In this document: positions 34,495 through 43,234 of the stretch, one piece after another
How positions within the stretch are numbered: position 1 is the stretch's first letter
Layout: every line of letters starts with the position of its first letter
NCBI GenBank assembly: GCA_003599335.1
Contig: QZJN01000003.1
Coordinates: forward strand, 68,654-120,063
From: Candidatus Parcubacteria bacterium
GTDB lineage: Bacteria; Patescibacteriota; Minisyncoccia; SURF-38
Reading direction: 5' to 3'
DNA: 51,410 bases
Program-made: the position numbers and the translations under genes
The notes under the pieces: model-generated
Told to the model about the DNA's origin: nothing
Database searches by the model: none
Seen by the model: only the letters and a program-made list of their open reading frames with translations

Positions 34495-36155
34495 TGCTGA
34501 AAAAAATATTTGCTTATCAAAATTCATCCACCATTGGGGCGGCAGCAATTTTAGCCGTCGCCTCTTTAATATCCAGATTTTTTGGTTTAATTCGTGACAG
34601 GTTATTAGCAGCAAAGTTTGGAGCGTCTCTTGAACTCGATATTTACTATGCCGCTTTTCGTCTCCCGGATCTAATTTTCAACATTTTAATAGTTGGAGCC
34701 ATCTCGGCCGCTTTCATACCTTTATTTGCCGAGCAGATTGCAAAAGATAAGGCCTCGGCTTGGCGTTACACAAATAATCTTTTTAATTTCGTACTCTTAA
34801 GTGTAGTTTTTATAGGAATCTTTCTTATTGTTTTTACGAAGCCAGTGGTGGCTCTTATAGCCCCGGGCTTTGAAGCTCAAGCTTTGGCAAAAGCGGTCCA
34901 GTTAAGCAAAATTATGTTTTTAAGCCCACTATTTTTGGGACTTTCCTCCATCGTCAGTGGTGTTTTGCAATATTTTAAAAGATTTTTAATAACTGCAATC
35001 GCGCCAATTTTTTATAATATCGGGATAATAGTTGGCATTATTTTGTTTTTGCCTAAATTTGGTTTGGTTGGGCTTGCTTTCGGAGTTGTCCTTGGGGCTT
35101 TGTTACATCTTTTGATTCAGTGGCCATTGTTGAAAAAACTGGGTTTTTCATGGAGGCCATTTATTGAAATTAAAGATAGAAATTTATGGCAGACGTTAAC
35201 TCTTATGATTCCAAGAACTATAGCTTCGATATCTTCTCAGATAAATCTCTGGGTTATTACGGCAATCGCTTCTCTGCTTGCCGTAGGATCGATCGCCATA
35301 TTCAACTTTTCTCAAAACTTGAGCTACTTACCAATAGGAATTTTTGGTATTACCCTCGCTGTCGCTATTTTTCCGAATCTTGCTCAATCAGAGGCTATTC
35401 AAGATAAAAATAAATTTTTCCAGGATTTTTCTCAGGGTTTTCGTTTAATTTTTTTCTTTACGTTTCCTCTTGGTTTGTTTTTTTACAGTCTAAGAGCCCA
35501 TCTGGTTCGAGTTGTTTTGGGCGCCGGAGCTTTTAGTTGGGTTGATACTCGTTTAACAGCGGCCTGCCTTGGTATCTTTGCCTTAAGCATTTTTGCACAA
35601 AGTCTTATTCCTTACTTAAGCAGAGCTTTTTTTGCCATTAAAGATACAAGGACGCCAACAATTTTGGCCGTGATTTTTGTTGCAATTAATGTAATTTTTG
35701 CCTTACTTTTCGTTAAAATAATGAGCCCGCAAAATTTTCTAGCCACATTATTAAGAATTGATGATTTAGAGGATATCCGCGTCATTGCTTTGCCGTTGGC
35801 ATTTTCTTTGGCTACCATTATTCAGTTTTGTCTGATGTTTTGGTTTTTGCAAAGAAAGATAAAGTTTTCCATGTTTGAGCTTGCGGCGAGCGCAGAGAAA
35901 GTAATTTTTGCTTCCTTGACCGCCGTGGCCGTCACTTATCTAACTTTATATGGAGCTGTTAATTTCCTTGAAACAAACACATTTACCGGCATTTTTATAC
36001 AGGGGTTGATTTCGGGACTTGTTGGAGTTTCCATTTATCTTTTTATTATGATTTTAGCTCGTTCGTCAGAGTTAGCCCTGATTTACTCCGTTTTTCGTTC
36101 AAAATTAAGACAAAAAATTCCTTCTGATTTTCAGTCCGAAAATGGAAAGATTTGA
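34494..36155 (+). CDS. murJ: Lipid II flippase MurJ
   Basis: Moves lipid-linked peptidoglycan precursor across the membrane. 553 aa with about 13-14 hydrophobic helices. Typical motifs are ASLISRFFGLIRDRLLAAKFG, the FRLPDLIFNILIVGAISAAFIPLF segment and RAFFAIKDTRTP. I used ATG 34494, which overlaps the previous stop by one base, in place of TTG 34491. Its presence indicates that the cell makes a peptidoglycan wall. Confidence 0.94.
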   Translation: MLKKIFAYQNSSTIGAAAILAVASLISRFFGLIRDRLLAAKFGASLELDIYYAAFRLPDLIFNILIVGAISAAFIPLFAEQIAKDKASAWRYTNNLFNFVLLSVVFIGIFLIVFTKPVVALIAPGFEAQALAKAVQLSKIMFLSPLFLGLSSIVSGVLQYFKRFLITAIAPIFYNIGIIVGIILFLPKFGLVGLAFGVVLGALLHLLIQWPLLKKLGFSWRPFIEIKDRNLWQTLTLMIPRTIASISSQINLWVITAIASLLAVGSIAIFNFSQNLSYLPIGIFGITLAVAIFPNLAQSEAIQDKNKFFQDFSQGFRLIFFFTFPLGLFFYSLRAHLVRVVLGAGAFSWVDTRLTAACLGIFALSIFAQSLIPYLSRAFFAIKDTRTPTILAVIFVAINVIFALLFVKIMSPQNFLATLLRIDDLEDIRVIALPLAFSLATIIQFCLMFWFLQRKIKFSMFELAASAEKVIFASLTAVAVTYLTLYGAVNFLETNTFTGIFIQGLISGLVGVSIYLFIMILARSSELALIYSVFRSKLRQKIPSDFQSENGKI

Positions 36156-36167
36156 GTTGGATTAAAA

Positions 36168-37979
36168 ATGAAAGATTTTTCTAAAATAAGAAATTTTTCC
36201 ATAATAGCTCATATTAATCACGGTAAATCTACCTTAGCCGATAGGCTTTTAGAGCTTACAAAAACAGTGCCACAAAATAAAATGAGGCCTCAATATTTAG
36301 ATCAAATGAGCCTAGAGCGTGAAAGAGGAATTACTATCAAGATGCAACCTGTCCAGATGTTTTACGAATTAGATTCTGTTTTCTATACGCTCAATCTTAT
36401 CGATACGCCAGGTCATGTCGACTTTTCGTATGAAGTTTCAAGGGCCTTGGCGGCGGTTGAGGGGGCAGTTTTATTAGTTGATGCGCAAAAGGGGGTTCAG
36501 GCCCAAACGCTGAGTCATTTGAGGCTTGCCCAAAAGCAGAGGCTCACGATTATACCGGTTATAAACAAAATTGATTTACCTCAAGCCAGAACCGAAGAGG
36601 TAAAAGAAGAATTATCAAATCTTTTGGGAGTTGATCCTTTGGAAATTTTAGAAATTTCTGCAAAGACAAATACAGGCATAAAGGAATTGCTAGAAAGAAT
36701 AATAAAAGTGATTCCTCAACCAGAAATTCCACAGGAAGCAAAGGATATTTCAAGCGCTTTAATTTTCGATTCTTTTTACGATTCTTTCAAGGGCGTTGTT
36801 GTTCATGTCCGTATTTTTAATGGAGAGTTTGAGAGAGGCGATTCAATCGTTTTAATTCGTAGAGGTGTTAAGACAGAGATTTTAGAAATTGGCGTTTTTG
36901 CTCCAGAACCAAAGCCAAAAAACTCCCTAGCGCCAGGCTCCATAGGTTATATAGCCACAGGTTTGAAAGAGCCAGGTCTTGTTAAAGTTGGAGAGACAAT
37001 AACTTTAACTCGGCAATTAAAAGAACGTCAGGTTGATCCGTTGGTTGGTTATAAAGAGCCTCAGCCTGTTGTTTTCGCTTCTTTCTACCCAAAAGAGGCT
37101 GATTATTTTGAACAGCTTCGTTTGGGTCTTGATAGGCTGAAATTAAACGATGCAGCTTTAATTTATGAGCCAGAAAGTTCCTCGGTTTTGGGTAGGGGGT
37201 TTAAAGTCGGATTCTTAGGCCTTTTACATCTTGAGATAGTTTCGGAGAGATTAAAAAGAGAGTTTAAGCTTGAGCTTGTAACCACAACGCCATCGGTGTC
37301 ATACAAAGTTACTGATCGTTCCGGCAAGCAATTGATTGTATATTCAGCCGCTCAGCTCCCCGGCGAATATGAAACAATAGAAGAACCATGGGCGCAGATA
37401 GAAGTTGTTACTCCTCCTAATTATTTAAGCATGGTTACCAGACTTATTGAGCAAAGCAGGGGGCTTGTCGGAGAGACAAAGTATTTAGGCTCTGATTATC
37501 TTTTGCTTAAGGCCGAAGCCCCTCTTGGTGAAATAATAGTTGATTTCTTTGATAAATTAAAAAGCGCTACTTCGGGGTTCGCTTCAATGAATTATCAGGT
37601 TGGAGATTTTAAAGTTGGAGATTTAGTAAGACTTGATATTCTGATAGCCGGTTCAAAAGTAGAGGGCTTGAGCAGAATAGTTGCTTCAGACAGAGCCTAT
37701 CAAGAAGGAAAAATTTTAGTCGAAAGATTAAAAGAGTTGCTTCCTCAGGCTCAATTTCCGATTGCTTTACAGGCCGCAGTCGGCTCTCGAATTATTGCTC
37801 GAGAAACGATAAAAGCTCTTAAAAAAGATGTCACCGGGTATCTTTACGGCGGAGACAGGACAAGAAAAATGAAGCTCTGGAAGAAGCAAAAACGAGGAAA
37901 GAAAAAGCTTCAAGAGGTTGGTAGAGTTGAGGTCCCCCCAAGTGTTTTTTTGGAATTGCTGAAGGGAGACAGGTCTTAG
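36168..37979 (+). CDS. lepA: Elongation factor 4 (LepA)
   Basis: Ribosome-associated GTPase acting on stalled or assembling ribosomes. 603 aa with the G1 loop AHINHGKST, switch II DTPGHVDFSYEV, NKIDLP, and a C-terminal domain with YGGDRTRKMKLWKKQKRGKKK, the LepA-specific end. The usual Asp of AHIDHGKS is Asn here, a small departure. 12 bp after murJ. Its stop (37977-37979) is one base from the stop of a convergent small ORF. Confidence 0.96.
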   Translation: MKDFSKIRNFSIIAHINHGKSTLADRLLELTKTVPQNKMRPQYLDQMSLERERGITIKMQPVQMFYELDSVFYTLNLIDTPGHVDFSYEVSRALAAVEGAVLLVDAQKGVQAQTLSHLRLAQKQRLTIIPVINKIDLPQARTEEVKEELSNLLGVDPLEILEISAKTNTGIKELLERIIKVIPQPEIPQEAKDISSALIFDSFYDSFKGVVVHVRIFNGEFERGDSIVLIRRGVKTEILEIGVFAPEPKPKNSLAPGSIGYIATGLKEPGLVKVGETITLTRQLKERQVDPLVGYKEPQPVVFASFYPKEADYFEQLRLGLDRLKLNDAALIYEPESSSVLGRGFKVGFLGLLHLEIVSERLKREFKLELVTTTPSVSYKVTDRSGKQLIVYSAAQLPGEYETIEEPWAQIEVVTPPNYLSMVTRLIEQSRGLVGETKYLGSDYLLLKAEAPLGEIIVDFFDKLKSATSGFASMNYQVGDFKVGDLVRLDILIAGSKVEGLSRIVASDRAYQEGKILVERLKELLPQAQFPIALQAAVGSRIIARETIKALKKDVTGYLYGGDRTRKMKLWKKQKRGKKKLQEVGRVEVPPSVFLELLKGDRS

Positions 37980-37980
37980 G

Positions 37981-38091
37981 TTAAAATCCCAAAAAAACGG
38001 GCAGGGCTAAGAATAAAATGGTACTTATGGCGACTATTATTATCAGTGTCGTCCACACAATCTTTATTATTTTTTGTTTTATTTTTGTCAT
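37981..38091 (-). CDS. 36-aa single-pass membrane peptide
   Basis: A minus-strand ORF of 36 codons, too short for standard ORF lists. It begins MTKIKQKIIKIVWTT and continues as one hydrophobic helix (LIIIVAISTILFLALPVFLG), with positive residues at the N-terminus, so it should insert N-in. A minus-strand promoter fits: TTGACT (complement of 38135-38140), 18-bp spacer, TATTAT (complement of 38111-38116), start about 13 nt before the ATG. It is convergent with lepA and divergent from the DivIC-like gene. Function unknown; a small division or envelope factor is conceivable from the position only. Confidence 0.55.
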   Translation of the reverse strand: MTKIKQKIIKIVWTTLIIIVAISTILFLALPVFLGF

Positions 38092-38112
38092 TGGTGTTAG
38101 TAAGTATATAAT
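38085..38112 (+). promoter_or_regulatory. Promoter of the DivIC/FtsL-like gene
   Basis: TTGTCA (38085-38090), 16-bp spacer, TATAAT (38107-38112), 12 bases before the ATG. It overlaps the minus-strand promoter of the 36-aa peptide, so the two may compete. Confidence 0.55.
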
Positions 38113-38124
38113 AATAAATGAAAA

Positions 38125-38502
38125 ATGAGTGGTCAGTCAATTTTTGATAAAGTTAAAGGTAAGTTCGTTATATCTATTTTGTTGATTGGAGGGATTTGGC
38201 TTGGTCTGATTTTTTATTTGGGGTTGAAAAAGCAAAATCAATTGAAAGAAGAACAGTTTATTTTAGAGAGGAAAAAAAGCGATTTAATCAGCAGAAACCT
38301 TGAGATAGAAGAACAACTTCGACGGCTTCAAGATGAAGCTTATCTTGAAAAAGAAGCCAGGAAAAAGTTTAACTATCAACGAGAAGGAGAGCAGCTCGTT
38401 ATATTTGTTGAGCCTTCTACATCAAGCACGGCTTCTCTCGCCGCTATAGAAGATGGTGTCTTTACTAAATTAAAAAATTGGATTAAGCTTTTGTTTGATT
38501 AA
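38125..38502 (+). CDS. Septum formation initiator (DivIC/FtsL-like)
   Basis: A 125-aa bitopic protein with one membrane helix (about residues 12-34) followed by a coiled coil (about 35-75, rich in Lys, Glu and Leu) that includes EAYLEKEARKKFNYQREGE, the characteristic DivIC/FtsB-type motif. Such proteins hold the divisome core together with FtsQ and FtsL. The C-terminal part is short. Close to ftsE-ftsX, tRNA genes and lepA. DivIC and FtsB cannot be separated by eye. Confidence 0.85.
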   Translation: MSGQSIFDKVKGKFVISILLIGGIWLGLIFYLGLKKQNQLKEEQFILERKKSDLISRNLEIEEQLRRLQDEAYLEKEARKKFNYQREGEQLVIFVEPSTSSTASLAAIEDGVFTKLKNWIKLLFD

Positions 38503-38561
38503 GCTTTAGCTTTTATGGCCAAGGAGTAGATGCTCGCCGAAGTTTGCTGTGGCGAGTGAAG

Positions 38562-38632
38562 GCGGGATTCGTACAGTGGCAGTACGCTTGCTTCCCAAGC
38601 AAGAGACGCCAGTTCGATTCTGGTATCCCGCT
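38562..38632 (+). tRNA. tRNA-Gly(CCC)
   Basis: The acceptor stem GCGGGAT/ATCCCGC is perfect. The anticodon stem is CTTGC/GCAAG with loop TTCCCAA (anticodon CCC), and the T arm is GCCAG/CTGGT around TTCGATT. Discriminator T, as expected for tRNA-Gly. CCA is not encoded. A hairpin CTCGCC/GGCGAG (38533-38538 with 38551-38556) lies just upstream. Confidence 0.94.
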
Positions 38633-38713
38633 CCCGAGTTAAACTCGGCTGTGAGTTTGAGGAAGGCCAAGTCTGAGTTGACTCCTGATGATTATATTGA
38701 TGTTTTATAGTTT

Positions 38714-38786
38714 GCCGACCTAGCTCAACTGGCAGAGCAATGCTTTCGTAAAGCAGAGGTTCCGGGTTCGATTCCCGGGGTCGGCT
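38714..38786 (+). tRNA. tRNA-Thr(CGT)
   Basis: Acceptor GCCGACC/GGTCGGC is perfect. The D arm is GCTC/GAGC, the anticodon loop TTCGTAA carries CGT, and the T arm is CCGGG/CCCGG. Discriminator T, no encoded CCA. The -10 box of prfB lies only 9 bases after its 3' end. Confidence 0.93.
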
Positions 38787-38791
38787 CAAGG

Positions 38792-38800
38792 TGATATAAT
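38792..38800 (+). promoter_or_regulatory. Extended -10 promoter of prfB
   Basis: TGA-TATAAT, an extended -10 element with a consensus hexamer; predicted start about 38807, 11 nt before the prfB ATG at 38818. Confidence 0.55.
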
Positions 38801-38817
38801 AATAAAAAGATCAAAAT

Positions 38818-39910
38818 ATGTCTCAAAAAAATCATCAAATAGAACAGCTAAGAAACAAACTCCTTCGTATGAAGGAGTGTCTTTGACATCTCTAAAAATA
38901 AAAATAAAATAACAGAAATCGAAGCCGAGATCCAGAAGGCTGATTTTTGGTCAGATAAAGAAATTGCTCAAAGAAAAACTCTGGAGTTAAACGAATTAAA
39001 GAAAGAGGTTGTTGCCTTTGAATCATTGGAGCGGGAGCTTTCAGATCTTGAGGAGCTCATGACTTTGTCAGACTCGGAAGAATATCAAAAAGAATTTGAT
39101 AAAAGATTAATCGAAGTTGGTCGGGATATAGATAAGGCTGAAGTTAAATCTTTACTGTCGCAGCCTTATGACAGAAATGATGCCATTATTTCCATATACT
39201 CTGGAGCGGGAGGCAGAGACGCTCAAGATTGGGCTTCGATGCTCACCCGAATGTATGAAAGGTGGGCTCAAAGCGAGGGTTTTTCGGTAAAAGTTTTGCA
39301 TCAACATTTTGGTGAAGAAGGTGGTGTAAAAAATACGTCTTTAGAAATAGAGGGTGAATATGCCTATGGGTATCTTAAAAATGAATCCGGTGTTCACAGG
39401 CTTGTGAGAATTTCTCCTTTTTCTGCCCAAAAATTAAGGCACACATCTTTTGCTTTAGTTGAAGTTTTGCCAGTAATAGAGACTCCAAAAAATTTTGTTA
39501 TTAACCAAGGCGATTTAAAATTTGAAACATTTCGTTCTTCTGGGCCGGGAGGACAAAATGTTAACAAAAGAGAAACTGCCGTTAGGGTTATACATTTACC
39601 GACCGGTCTGCAGGTTGCCTCGCAAGCTTCAAGAAATCAGACAGCCAATAAAGAATTGGCTTTGAAGATTTTGTATGCTAAAATTTATCAGTTGATGCAA
39701 AATCAGCGCGTTGAAACACTTGATAAATTGAAGGTTGAACAAAGAGAGCCAGAATGGGGTAGTCAAATCCGTTCCTATGTACTCCATCCTTACAAGCTGG
39801 TTAAAGATCATCGCACAGGTTTTGAAGTTGGAAATATTGAGAGTGTTCTTGACGGCGCTGGTCTTTCTGAATTTATCTGGCAGGGTCTTTCATTAAATCA
39901 AAAAAAGTAA
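38818..39910 (+). CDS. prfB: Peptide chain release factor 2 with programmed +1 frameshift
   Basis: Terminates translation at TGA and TAA. The gene is in two frames: codons 1-22 from ATG 38818, then an in-frame TGA (38884-38886), with a shift of +1 so that CTT is followed by GAC at 38885. The site has a Shine-Dalgarno-like AAGGAG (38872-38877) just upstream and CTTTGAC, the classic autoregulatory arrangement. The full product is about 363 aa. It shows the TGA-reading SPF motif (RISPFSAQKLRHTS) and the catalytic GGQ (SGPGGQNVNKRET). This proves that TGA is a stop codon here and that the anti-Shine-Dalgarno of 16S rRNA is functional. The stop overlaps ftsE by one base. Confidence 0.95.
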
Positions 39911-40608
39911 TGGAACCACATATAGCTTTCGAAGACATTTCAAAAATCTACAGTAACCATGTTACGACAGTCGCCGTTGAGGGGGTTAATTTTCAGATTA
40001 TGCCAGGTGAGTTTATTTCCTTGGTCGGACGTTCTGGGGCAGGCAAATCGACTCTGCTCAAATTATTAATAGCAGAAGAGAGGCCGACCCAAGGTCGGGT
40101 TTTTTTTGAAGGCAGGGATATTGCCACTTTAGATGGTTCCCAAGAAATATCGTCTCTTAGGAGGAAAATAGGCACTGTTTTTCAAGATTTTAAGCTGTTA
40201 TCAAATAAAACAGTTTTTGAGAATGTGGCTTTTGCAATGGAGGTTGCCGGTAAAAACGACGAAGAAATAGCCGAAGATGTTCCTCAGGTCCTCGAATTGG
40301 TCGGTCTTTCAGATAAAATCAACAATTTTCCTCACGAACTTTCTGGCGGGGAAAAGCAGCGTGTTTCAATAGCGAGGGCCCTGGTTCATCGTCCTGGAGT
40401 TTTGGTCGCAGATGAGCCAACCGGGAATTTGGATCCAGCCAATACTTTTGAGATAATAAGACTACTTTTAAAGATTAACGAAATAGGCACAACTGTTGTT
40501 TTGGCGACGCACAATAAAGAGGTTATAAATACTTTAGACAGAAGAGTCGTCAGTTTAGATAAAGGGCGATTGGTTAAGGACGATCCTCGTGGAACTTTTA
40601 TACTATGA
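39910..40608 (+). CDS. ftsE: Cell division ATP-binding protein FtsE
   Basis: ABC ATPase that, with FtsX, controls peptidoglycan hydrolases at the septum. 232 aa with Walker A GRSGAGKST (K46), signature LSGGEKQRVSIARAL and Walker B VLVADEPTGNLD. Normal length. It overlaps ftsX by 4 bp (ATGA). Confidence 0.95.
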   Translation: MEPHIAFEDISKIYSNHVTTVAVEGVNFQIMPGEFISLVGRSGAGKSTLLKLLIAEERPTQGRVFFEGRDIATLDGSQEISSLRRKIGTVFQDFKLLSNKTVFENVAFAMEVAGKNDEEIAEDVPQVLELVGLSDKINNFPHELSGGEKQRVSIARALVHRPGVLVADEPTGNLDPANTFEIIRLLLKINEIGTTVVLATHNKEVINTLDRRVVSLDKGRLVKDDPRGTFIL

Positions 40609-41516
40609 GCTCTGTAGCTTTTCAAAGAATTATTCGCTCTGGTTTTAATAATTTTAAACGTAATTCTTGGTTAACGGTTGCCACGATTACGGTTATGTTC
40701 CTTGCACTTTTTGTTTTGCAGGGGCTTTTAATATTTTCCGTTGTTACAAGAAGCGTTATAGATTCTTTGCAGGATAAGATAGATATCAGTGTATATTTTA
40801 AAAAGGGTGTTCCCGAAGAAGAAATATTAATTGTTCAGGAAAAACTGGAAACTTTAGAAGAAGTAAGAACCGTTGAGTACATTTCAGAAAACGAAGCTTT
40901 GGCAAGATTCAAAACCCGTCATTCTGACAACCCAATTCTTTTGGAGTCTTTGGCCGAGCTTGATCAAAATCCTCTTCAGGCATCCTTGAACATAAAAGCA
41001 AGGGTTCCCGAAGAATTTGCTTCCATAGCCTCATTTTTAGATCAGGGGGAATACAGCAACAGTATTGAAAAAATCAATTATTTCCAGAATAAAGATGTGA
41101 TTGATCGTCTTACAAGAATTATAGGTTCTGTTGAGCGCGGTTGGATTATTTTGAGTATTGTTCTTTCTGCTATCTCTGTGATGGTTGCTTTTAGTGCTAT
41201 AAGACTTGCTATTTATACATCTCGCGAAGAAATAGGGATTATGAGACTCGTTGGGGGAACGCCCAGCTATGTTAGGGGGCCTTATCTTGTTGAGGGGGCT
41301 TTATTTGGGCTTGTGGCTGCGATTATGACGATTCTTGTTTTTTATCCGGTGAGTCTTTTTATCGGCCCTAAGATTTCTTCAGTTATTCCCGAGATAAATC
41401 TAAGCTCATATTATCTGACTAATATATTTCAAATAGGAGGGTTGTTGATAATTGTTGGCGTTGGGCTTGGGATGCTTAGCAGTCTTATCGCTATCAGGAG
41501 ATACCTTAAAGTTTAA
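40605..41516 (+). CDS. ftsX: Cell division protein FtsX
   Basis: Membrane partner of FtsE: 303 aa with one N-terminal helix (about 22-45), a large extracellular domain (about 50-170) and three C-terminal helices. The extracellular loop would recruit a cell-wall hydrolase; the VanY-like peptidase gene downstream is a possible client (inference). The REEIGIMRLVGGTPSYVRGPYLVEG segment is family-typical. Confidence 0.94.
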   Translation: MSSVAFQRIIRSGFNNFKRNSWLTVATITVMFLALFVLQGLLIFSVVTRSVIDSLQDKIDISVYFKKGVPEEEILIVQEKLETLEEVRTVEYISENEALARFKTRHSDNPILLESLAELDQNPLQASLNIKARVPEEFASIASFLDQGEYSNSIEKINYFQNKDVIDRLTRIIGSVERGWIILSIVLSAISVMVAFSAIRLAIYTSREEIGIMRLVGGTPSYVRGPYLVEGALFGLVAAIMTILVFYPVSLFIGPKISSVIPEINLSSYYLTNIFQIGGLLIIVGVGLGMLSSLIAIRRYLKV

Positions 41517-41519
41517 TCT

Positions 41520-42260
41520 ATGAAGGCAAAAATCTATGGGGCGCAGATTAATAAGTTAAAGCCCCATATAATTAAGGCTGGTTTTCATTTAATATCATCA
41601 GGTAAGCCTGATGTTATTGTTTCTTTTGGAGGAGACGGAACTTTTCTGGAAGCAGAAAGAAAATATCCAGGAGTCCCAAAATTAATGATTCGTTCCTCGA
41701 GAACCTGTCAGAAATGTTTGAGTGAGCCGATTGATATAACTCTAAAAAATCTTAAAAATAAAAAATACAAAATTAAAGAACTAATAAAACTTGAAGCTGG
41801 TTTTGGCGCCTCAAAACTGACAGCTTTTAACGACGTTTTGGTTCATAATGCTTGGCCAACCCAGGCTATGAGATACAGATTATTTGTTAACGGAAGGCTT
41901 TATGCGGAAGAAGTTATAGGCGATGGCATTGTTGTTGCGACGCCATTTGGTTCCGGCGGTTACTATAGAAGTATTACCGACAGCACTTTTACGACCGGTA
42001 TTGGTTTGGCTTTTAACAATAGCACTCGACAATTGGATCACGTTGTGTTAGAAGAAAAATCGGTGGTTAGTGTTGAAATTTTAAGAGGCCCGGCACTTTT
42101 GGGCATTGATAATGTCCGAAAAACAATAACTGTTCCGGTTGGCAAAAAAGTGATTATCAAAAAGAGTAAGGAGAAGGCTAGGGTATTCGCTCACCCTACT
42201 TTGCTTTGTGATGAATGCCGTCGGGCAAATACACGCCAAACAACCTCGATGTTTATATAG
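41520..42260 (+). CDS. nadK: NAD kinase (PpnK) with two CxxC pairs
   Basis: Phosphorylates NAD to NADP. The nucleotide-binding motif FGGDGTFL (about 36-43), FNDVLVHN and GDGIVVATPFGSGGYY are present; the usual TPTGSTAY is changed to TPFGSGGY. Cysteines C63/C66 (RTCQKC) and C230/C233 (LLCDEC) form two CxxC pairs not typical of NAD kinases, suggesting a structural metal site. 246 aa, somewhat short. 3 bp after ftsX. Confidence 0.85.
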   Translation: MKAKIYGAQINKLKPHIIKAGFHLISSGKPDVIVSFGGDGTFLEAERKYPGVPKLMIRSSRTCQKCLSEPIDITLKNLKNKKYKIKELIKLEAGFGASKLTAFNDVLVHNAWPTQAMRYRLFVNGRLYAEEVIGDGIVVATPFGSGGYYRSITDSTFTTGIGLAFNNSTRQLDHVVLEEKSVVSVEILRGPALLGIDNVRKTITVPVGKKVIIKKSKEKARVFAHPTLLCDECRRANTRQTTSMFI

Positions 42261-42267
42261 TTAGTTT

Positions 42268-42338
42268 TGGGAGGTCGTCTAGCGGTAGGACGCATGGCTC
42301 TGAACCATGTAACCCTGGTTCGAATCCAGGCCTCCCAG
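42268..42338 (+). tRNA. tRNA-Gln(CTG)
   Basis: Acceptor TGGGAGG/CCTCCCA is perfect, with the U1-A72 pair typical for glutamine tRNA. The anticodon stem is CATGG/CCATG with loop CTCTGAA (anticodon CTG), and the T arm is CCTGG/CCAGG. Discriminator G. Unlike the other three tRNAs here, bases 42339-42341 after it read CCA, so its 3' end may be encoded. The vanY-like start codon is 5 bases later. Confidence 0.94.
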
Positions 42339-42345
42339 CCAATTT

Positions 42346-43230
42346 ATGAAAAAGTCTTTGTTGGATAAAATAAAACCTCATTGGTTAGTTTTTATTTTCG
42401 GTATTGTAGCAATGGGTTATTTGATATTCCAGCATTATCAACTTACTCAATATTCTTTGAATCTTGAAAGAGATCTTTCTAAAACAAAAGAGAGTCTAGG
42501 CTCAACAACTCAAGAGCTTCAAAACACCATAATAGATAGAGATGTTTTAGCTCAAAAGCTTCAGCAAGAACAAAGCAGAGTTGATACCCTTGCCGCTCAA
42601 GTTGAATATATTAGCGGAACTTTAGGTTTGCTTGAGAAGATTCAGGGCACGGACGAAGAGCTTTTGCAAAAGTACTCCAGGGTTTATTTTTTGAACGAAA
42701 ATTATACTCCCAAAAATCTTACCCAGATAGACAAAAAATACATTTATAATCAAGGCAGGGATTACTATTTTCACACCAATGTTTTGCCGTCTTTAAAAAA
42801 TTTAATTGATAATGCAAGCTCAAGCGGGGTAGATATTAAGATTCTTTCGGCCTATAGATCGTTTGGCGAGCAGGCCGGATTAAAATCCAACTATACCGTA
42901 ATTTACGGATCCGGGGCGAATCAGTTTTCTGCAGATCAGGGATATTCCGAACACCAACTCGGCACGACTGTTGATTTTACCGATTCAAAAATAGGCGCGA
43001 ATCTTGCTGGATTTGAAAAAACAAAAACCTACGAATGGCTTTTACAGAACGCCTATAAATATGGCTTTGTGCTTTCTTATCCGCCGGGCAATACTTACTA
43101 TAGGTTTGAGCCATGGCATTGGCGATACGTCGGTAAAAAGTTAGCCGAAAGATTACAAAACGAAGGTAAATACTTTTACGATTTAGACCAGCGAGAAATA
43201 GATACTTATTTAGCTTCATTTTTCGATTAG
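42346..43230 (+). CDS. D-alanyl-D-alanine carboxypeptidase, VanY/LdcB type (M15B)
   Basis: A 294-aa cell-wall peptidase. One membrane helix (about 12-32), a coiled coil (about 35-95), then the catalytic domain with SAYRSF, SEHQLGTTVDF (about residues 200-211, zinc ligands His and Asp) and PWHWRYVG (third ligand, about 256). It would trim peptide stems of peptidoglycan. The coiled coil and the nearby ftsE-ftsX make it a plausible divisome-controlled hydrolase, but this is inference. It immediately follows tRNA-Gln. Confidence 0.92.
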   Translation: MKKSLLDKIKPHWLVFIFGIVAMGYLIFQHYQLTQYSLNLERDLSKTKESLGSTTQELQNTIIDRDVLAQKLQQEQSRVDTLAAQVEYISGTLGLLEKIQGTDEELLQKYSRVYFLNENYTPKNLTQIDKKYIYNQGRDYYFHTNVLPSLKNLIDNASSSGVDIKILSAYRSFGEQAGLKSNYTVIYGSGANQFSADQGYSEHQLGTTVDFTDSKIGANLAGFEKTKTYEWLLQNAYKYGFVLSYPPGNTYYRFEPWHWRYVGKKLAERLQNEGKYFYDLDQREIDTYLASFFD

Positions 43231-43234
43231 AACC

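Noticed and set aside
38499..38789. Minus-strand ORF of 96 aa across the two tRNA genes
   Set aside because: It is the antisense translation of tRNA-Gly and tRNA-Thr (RPRESNPEPLLYES-type sequence), a well-known artefact.
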